Source: Myxococcota bacterium
Lineage (GTDB): Bacteria > Myxococcota_A > Polyangia > Polyangiales > Houyiibacteriaceae
Length of the DNA: 36,165 bases
Assembly: GCA_020629955.1 (NCBI GenBank)
Contig: JAHDCI010000031.1
Location: forward strand, 1 to 36,165
Direction: 5' to 3'
The notes under the pieces are model-generated. The model searched no databases. It was not told the DNA's origin and saw nothing but the letters and a program-made list of their open reading frames with translations. The translations under genes were made by a program, and so were the position numbers. Below, piece after piece: positions 32,661 through 36,165 of the stretch (its first letter is position 1; each line of letters begins with the position of its first letter).

Positions 32661-33143
32661 ATGGAACGAGTCGTCGTCGAGAATGAGGAGTACGGTCAGC
32701 GTATTGAAACTCGTCTGGTAATGGCGTTTTTCAATAAGGCGAATTTCGCAGATTTCGTTTCGCTGATTGCAGAACTGGAAGACATTGATTCGTTTGACGG
32801 GGCGACAATCCTGTGCACCGCGATTCGGTATGGCCGCTCCGACGTTGTGCATCACATCCTGTCGCTTGGAGCTTGCCCGAACCATCGCGAACACGGCGGC
32901 GCGTCCCCACTAAGTGCGGCGGCGTTCGATTGTGATGTCGAATTGATCGAGTTCCTCCTAGCGCATGGAGCGAATCCGGACATCACCGTGCCGGCCTCAG
33001 ACGAGCCTGGACATCGAATGAATTTTTTGGAGCTTTTCGAGGAGTGCGCCCTGGATCGCGAGGAACCTTGGAAAATCCCTCTCGTTTCGAAGTTGTTTGA
33101 TAAGTACTCTCGTCGTGGCCGGGTGCCGCGAGACATTCGATGA
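32661..33143 (+). CDS. Short ankyrin-repeat protein 1
   Basis: This 160-residue protein has about two ankyrin repeats at 48-112: GATILCTAIRYGRSDVVHHI with LSLGACPNHR, and GASPLSAAAFDCDVELIEFL with LAHGANPD. There is no signal peptide. The ATG at 32661 is preceded by AGAGGTGGG, a strong ribosome binding site 23 bases after the SUKH stop. The stretch 32701-32760 has only 23 G or C in 60 bases by hand count, against about two-thirds in the kinase gene, so recent acquisition is possible. Its stop overlaps the next ankyrin gene (ATGA). Small ankyrin proteins also occur as toxin-immunity proteins; the function here is not known. Confidence 0.78.
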   Translation: MERVVVENEEYGQRIETRLVMAFFNKANFADFVSLIAELEDIDSFDGATILCTAIRYGRSDVVHHILSLGACPNHREHGGASPLSAAAFDCDVELIEFLLAHGANPDITVPASDEPGHRMNFLELFEECALDREEPWKIPLVSKLFDKYSRRGRVPRDIR

Positions 33144-33595
33144 TTTCCGAGCGACGAGAACGAAAGCTCAAGAAAGAACTCTGGGATGCCGTGCGCCGCG
33201 GCCAGAAGTTGTCGATGATCGCGCTTCGAGAGTTGCGGGACACTGTCGGCTTTGATGAGCTTGATGAGAGCGGAGAGAGTCTGCTTTTTGTCGCGATCCG
33301 CCTGAGTAACGAGGGGGCGGTTCGGGCACTCCTCGAACACGGGGCAGGTTCGAACCGAAAGGTGAGGGGCATCGTGCCCTGGCATGCGGCGCTGGAGATA
33401 GGCAACGTTGAGATTGTCGCTCTGCTCGTGGAGTTTGGAGCGAACTTTCATCTCAGGGACCGCCAGGGGCGTAGCGGCGCAGAGATCGCGGAGGCGTTCG
33501 GACACTTTGAGCTTGCGACCAAGTTTGCCAAATGGGAGGCGGTGTTAAAGCACAACATTCCGCCTGTACCTCCGAATCGCGAACTTGAAGATTGA
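33140..33595 (+). CDS. Short ankyrin-repeat protein 2
   Basis: This 151-residue protein has a basic N-terminal helix (ISERRERKLKKELWDAVRRG), then about three ankyrin units: ESLLFVAIRLSNEGAVRALL with EHGAGSNRKV, VPWHAALEIGNVEIVALLVE with FGANFHLRD, and a last partial unit RSGAEIAEAFGHFELATKF. Its start overlaps the previous gene's stop by four bases, so the two ankyrin proteins are made together and may form a pair. No signal peptide or membrane segment is seen. The two differ enough that a recent duplication is unlikely. Confidence 0.8.
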   Translation: MISERRERKLKKELWDAVRRGQKLSMIALRELRDTVGFDELDESGESLLFVAIRLSNEGAVRALLEHGAGSNRKVRGIVPWHAALEIGNVEIVALLVEFGANFHLRDRQGRSGAEIAEAFGHFELATKFAKWEAVLKHNIPPVPPNRELED

Positions 33596-33607
33596 GGGAG
33601 TAGCGAA

Positions 33608-34060
33608 ATGAGTATGTCGACTCGGATCGGATGCAAGTCGGATGACGCTGACATTTATGCGTACGTGCCCCTCGGAGATTTGCACCGCGTTGTTCAACAC
33701 CTCGACGCGATCTCTGAGGCCACTGGCGTTGCTCTGTTCTCATCGCTTTTTGCGAACCTCGAAATGCACCGAGAACAAGTAGAACACCAGTGCTGGCGAG
33801 ACGATCGAAGTGACGAAGAAAACACCCGAATCGTCGAAGATGAACTGAAGAATAGGCTCCCTTACATAGCGCCTTCCTGTGTGCTGATCGTTTTTCGGGC
33901 GCTTTACCGCTCGCTGCAGAATCCAGAACCACCGTTGCAAACGCTGCTTCACAAAGACGGTTGCGCCGTTCGTCTTGAGTCGGTACTTGAGTCACTCCGG
34001 CGGGGGATCTCGTATCTTGAGAAGGCGTCGGAACCCGTGCACCTTGCCGTCGAGTGCTAA
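33608..34060 (+). CDS. Unrecognised 150-residue protein of the SUKH/ankyrin cluster
   Basis: I do not recognise this family. The protein is soluble, mixed alpha/beta in pattern, and mildly acidic. It has an N-terminal strand region (ADIYAYVPLGDLHRVVQHLD), a Glu/Arg/Asp-rich central stretch (EHQCWRDDRSDEENTRIVED), a hydrophobic segment (SCVLIVFRAL), and a C-terminal helix (LESVLESLRRGISYLEKA). GAGGGAG lies just before the ATG, 12 bases after the ankyrin gene, so it belongs to the same transcript. It ends three bases from the convergent zinc-ribbon gene. A role as immunity or accessory protein follows only from the neighbours. Confidence 0.7.
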   Translation: MSMSTRIGCKSDDADIYAYVPLGDLHRVVQHLDAISEATGVALFSSLFANLEMHREQVEHQCWRDDRSDEENTRIVEDELKNRLPYIAPSCVLIVFRALYRSLQNPEPPLQTLLHKDGCAVRLESVLESLRRGISYLEKASEPVHLAVEC

Positions 34061-34063
34061 CGC

Positions 34064-35017
34064 TCAGGCTCTCGCAGCGATTGTCGCGATGCCGAATGAG
34101 ATGACGATGATGGCGAGTAGCGCTAGGAGGATCGCGCCCACGATTTTCCAGATGGAGTAGGGGGCATCGCCGAAGGTGACCCGGGAATCTTGGCCGTGAA
34201 CGATCGCGCGGTAGACCTTCGAGCCGTACCGATAGGTGGCGACATAGGTCGGGAACGCGAAGCGGCGGGTGATGAGACGGGTCGGCAAGAGCGAGACGTT
34301 CACGTTTCTCGTTCGGCTGCCGGGAACCCAGTTCTTGGCCGCGTATTTGGCCTGTGCTCGAAGAGATTTGGCGACGGCAGCGCGGGCTGCGGAGCGGCGG
34401 GCGTCGAAGCGTTCGGTGAACGCGCCAGGCATCTCGTGGGGACGCTTTGTGGCGGTTCGTAGATCGAACGCTCGCGCGAGCTTCGAGGTCTCTTCCCGGC
34501 TGAGCCCTTTCGATGCGCTCACGAGCGCAGAGCGCAAGGAGAGCGGGGATTTTCCTGAATGGGGGGCCCAGCGCGAACGGCGGCTTCCAAGGTCGCTATC
34601 GGCGGTCCAATGCACCATCGCGTCAACATCGAAAGTCCATCCGACCCACCAGAGAGGCGTGAGTTTGTCGAGCGTCGCCTGCGAGCTGAGGTGAGTCGGG
34701 CGGAAGTAGCCGAGGGTGGAGAGCCATGACCGAAGTGCGGCTTGCGCCTGATCCGGCGAAACGCGAAACGGCAGATATGCCTCGGCTTCTTCGATCGGGT
34801 CGAGAGTCTTTTCGAGGTGCATCACCGAATCGCAGAAGACGCACTTCGGAGCCTGGGCGTGAACGTCGTAAGTGATGGCGGCGCCGCAGCCGTCACAGCG
34901 AAGAATGGTGGCTTCCACGCGGTCGTGATCTTCCGCTTCAGGAAGAATATAAGCGCAGATGGAGCAACGCAGATCGCTCGTTTCGGTCGGGCTCTGACAA
35001 CGAGGGCAAGCGCTCAT
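34064..35017 (-). CDS. Double zinc-ribbon, tail-anchored membrane protein
   Basis: This 317-residue protein starts with two zinc ribbons: C4/C7 with C18/C21, and C41/C44 with C59/C62. A conserved domain shared with the next gene begins at LPFRVSPDQAQAALRSWL. A single membrane helix lies at the very C-terminus (about 288-312, KIVGAILLALLAIIVISFGI), preceded by FGDAPYSIWK. The bulk should be cytoplasmic. Such proteins are often annotated as zinc-ribbon or helicase-related, but no helicase motifs are present. The start overlaps the upstream paralogue's stop by four bases (ATGA), so both are cotranslated. An in-frame opening further upstream lies inside the paralogue and is not the start. Function unknown. 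Confidence 0.82.
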   Translation of the reverse strand: MSACPRCQSPTETSDLRCSICAYILPEAEDHDRVEATILRCDGCGAAITYDVHAQAPKCVFCDSVMHLEKTLDPIEEAEAYLPFRVSPDQAQAALRSWLSTLGYFRPTHLSSQATLDKLTPLWWVGWTFDVDAMVHWTADSDLGSRRSRWAPHSGKSPLSLRSALVSASKGLSREETSKLARAFDLRTATKRPHEMPGAFTERFDARRSAARAAVAKSLRAQAKYAAKNWVPGSRTRNVNVSLLPTRLITRRFAFPTYVATYRYGSKVYRAIVHGQDSRVTFGDAPYSIWKIVGAILLALLAIIVISFGIATIAARA

Positions 35018-35928
35018 CGGGGGCGCCCCAAGTAAATGATTCCAAGGCCGATGGCCGCGATGATAGTGATCACCAACAGGACCAGCGCGCCGATCTTCCA
35101 CCAAGATTTCGGTGCGTCGCCGAAGAGTTTTCCTGTCTGACCGTTGATCAATAGCCGCACGACTTCCCCTTCCTCGCCGTAGACGATGGGGAGTACCCAT
35201 ATCGGCGCGAGCATGATCTCGGAGTCTTCTTGGTCGAGGTTCGTATTCCACGAGAGGCCGCGGAATTTATCGCCCGGCATAAAGCCGGTGAGGTCTGCTC
35301 CGACCGCGGCAAGCGCTTCTTGGCGCGCAAGCTCCGCGCATTCTTGCACTGAGCGGGAGGGTTCTTCGGTGGCCCAGCCGGAGACGATTCGGGGGTCGTA
35401 TCTTCGAAGCTCACGAAGATCGAAGGGTTCGATGGCTTCGAGCTCCGGATTTGGAAGTCCACGTGATGCGCTCACGACGCGGTCCGCGACGTACATCGCA
35501 TGATGCCCGGAAAGCGGTCGCCACTCGGTCTCGGTACGCGTTCGCGTGCGCGTGACAGTCTTGCCCTGGGAGTCCGTCGTCGTATAGGTCTCGGTGACCG
35601 TATAGTTCTCGCCGATCATCGCCTCGTACGTGGAGTGAGCGCGAGCCGAGTAGAGATAGGTCGGCAGGTAGATGCCGCGGAGGTTTTGGAGGGGGGCGCT
35701 CCGGAACGCGTTTGGGGCAAACGGGCGCGAGCGGACCCACTCTTTCGCGATGGCCTTTACCCGCTCGGGGGTCACCCGAAAAGGAAGCGCGAAGGTTGGA
35801 TTCGGCCGGTCCGGGCTCGCAGGGCGCTCGACCACCTGAGGTGAGCCGCAATAGACGCAAGTCCCCGTACGAAAACGGGGCTCAAGTTCGACTCGAGCCC
35901 CGCATCGGCCGCATTCAAGGCCGTTCAT
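35014..35928 (-). CDS. Zinc-ribbon, tail-anchored membrane protein (paralogue)
   Basis: This 304-residue protein has one zinc ribbon (C6/C9 and C24/C27), then the same domain as its neighbour, starting at LPFRVTPERVKAIAKEWV, with a Thr/Arg-rich stretch (TTTDSQGKTVTRTRTRTETE). A C-terminal membrane helix (about 278-300, IGALVLLVITIIAAIGLGII) follows FGDAPKSWWK, matching the paralogue. The ATG at 35928 (MNGLECGRCG) is chosen over the GTG at 35940, because the bases of that GTG and the next codons form the GGGAG ribosome binding site five bases before the ATG. The site sits in a hairpin. The pair looks like a diverged tandem duplication, possibly forming a heteromer. Confidence 0.82.
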   Translation of the reverse strand: MNGLECGRCGARVELEPRFRTGTCVYCGSPQVVERPASPDRPNPTFALPFRVTPERVKAIAKEWVRSRPFAPNAFRSAPLQNLRGIYLPTYLYSARAHSTYEAMIGENYTVTETYTTTDSQGKTVTRTRTRTETEWRPLSGHHAMYVADRVVSASRGLPNPELEAIEPFDLRELRRYDPRIVSGWATEEPSRSVQECAELARQEALAAVGADLTGFMPGDKFRGLSWNTNLDQEDSEIMLAPIWVLPIVYGEEGEVVRLLINGQTGKLFGDAPKSWWKIGALVLLVITIIAAIGLGIIYLGRPR

Positions 35929-35932
35929 CGAT

Positions 35933-35948
35933 GCTCCCACATGGGAGC
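35933..35948 (-). promoter_or_regulatory. Inverted repeat covering the ribosome binding site of the zinc-ribbon gene
   Basis: GCTCCCACATGGGAGC is a perfect 16-base palindrome-like sequence with 7-bp arms. In the minus-strand transcript it folds as GCTCCC-ATGT-GGGAGC, and the second arm contains GGGAG, the ribosome binding site for the ATG at 35928. It could block translation when folded, or it could be a dimeric-regulator site. It lies eight bases after the upstream stop codon, so passage of ribosomes ending there could open it. Confidence 0.6.
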
Positions 35949-35955
35949 GACGATA

Positions 35956-36165
35956 CTACTCGCCGAGCGCGCCGCCAAGATCTGCGGCGGCTTCTTCGAC
36001 GGCGTCGGCCGCCTCGGCGCCAGCTTCTTCCACCGCGTCCACCGCGTCGGCACCAGCCGCTTCGACGGCCTCGACGGCGTCGCCCGCGGCTTCTTCGACA
36101 CTGTCAGCGGCTGCTCCCGCGGCTTCTTCGACACTGTCAGCGGCTGCTCCCGCGGCTTCTTCGAC
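35956..36165 (-). CDS. Partial acidic Ala/Glu/Val-rich repeat protein (C-terminal 69 residues)
   Basis: The frame is open from the right edge to TAG at 35958-35956; the start lies outside the window. The visible part begins with two identical 11-residue units, VEEAAGAAADS, then decays through VEEAAGDAVEAVEAAGADA to AADAVEEAAADLGGALGE. Such 11-residue acidic, alanine-rich periodicity suggests amphipathic helices like those of LEA or apolipoprotein-type proteins. It is not recognisable as an enzyme. It ends 27 bases before the zinc-ribbon gene and is probably cotranscribed. Another frame over the same bases gives a Lys/Pro-rich peptide, which is a shadow of the repeat. Confidence 0.65.
   Translation of the reverse strand, partial: VEEAAGAAADSVEEAAGAAADSVEEAAGDAVEAVEAAGADAVDAVEEAGAEAADAVEEAAADLGGALGE
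36100..36165 (-). repeat. 33-base tandem repeat inside the partial Ala/Glu-rich gene
   Basis: Two identical 33-base units (36165-36133 and 36132-36100), each starting GTCGAAGAAGCCGCGGG, are followed by a third copy that matches for the first 17 bases only. The array reaches the window edge and may continue. The DNA identity shows recent expansion or gene conversion. Confidence 0.85.

Noticed and set aside
35925-36134. A Lys/Pro-rich 69-codon frame at the right edge
   Set aside because: It is the wrong frame of the 33-base repeat. The frame reading VEEAAGAAADS is open to the edge and has the acidic, helix-like periodicity expected of a real protein.

Overview
The window looks like a chromosomal segment of a GC-rich deltaproteobacterial-type predator or social bacterium, most likely Myxococcota. 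The evidence is a combination of gene types common there: a PEGA-tailed Ser/Thr kinase, a lipoprotein built from DNDGDG/Cys repeats, a HEAT-repeat exported protein, a possible AgmX/PglI-like C-terminal domain, VanZ, DUF547 and TraB/GumN proteins. No rRNA, tRNA or CRISPR array was seen. Species cannot be named from the sequence alone.

Layout. 1-1166: a REP-associated (Y1/HUH) transposase preceded by three copies of a GATGGG..ACACCCA motif. 1138-11257 (minus): an envelope operon, HEAT-repeat exported protein, then a TamA/Omp85 protein with an extra N-terminal barrel-like domain, then TamB. 11447-13334 (plus): miaB and a VanZ protein. 13276-15778 (minus): nth, a DsbA/HCCA-isomerase-like thioredoxin-fold protein and an M50 membrane protease. 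15879-16697 (minus): a DUF547 lipoprotein with its own terminator. 16812-18418 (plus): recX translationally coupled to a TraB/GumN protein. 18544-20094: a SpoIIAA/STAS-like small protein converging on an OsmC protein and a coupled exported protein. 20456-21748: the Cys/Asp repeat lipoprotein, closed by a strong terminator. 21868-26609: glyS coupled to ppdK, without glyQ. 26809-31379: a membrane Ser/Thr kinase, a polysaccharide export lipoprotein, and a convergent MltD-like transglycosylase with three LysM domains.

31522-34060 (plus) is an accessory-looking cluster: a SUKH (SMI1/KNR4) protein, two short ankyrin proteins (coupled by ATGA), and an unrecognised 150-residue protein. Part of it is clearly poorer in G+C than the housekeeping genes. 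It resembles the immunity side of polymorphic-toxin loci, but no toxin is visible. 34064-36165 (minus) holds two paralogous zinc-ribbon tail-anchored membrane proteins behind a partial, repetitive acidic Ala/Glu/Val-rich protein that runs off the right edge.

The most promising points for novelty are the double-barrel TamA architecture with its HEAT partner, the SUKH/ankyrin/unknown cluster, the tandem zinc-ribbon membrane pair with a hairpin over its ribosome binding site, and the transposase with its adjacent short repeats. All function calls come from reading motifs by eye; no database search was run.
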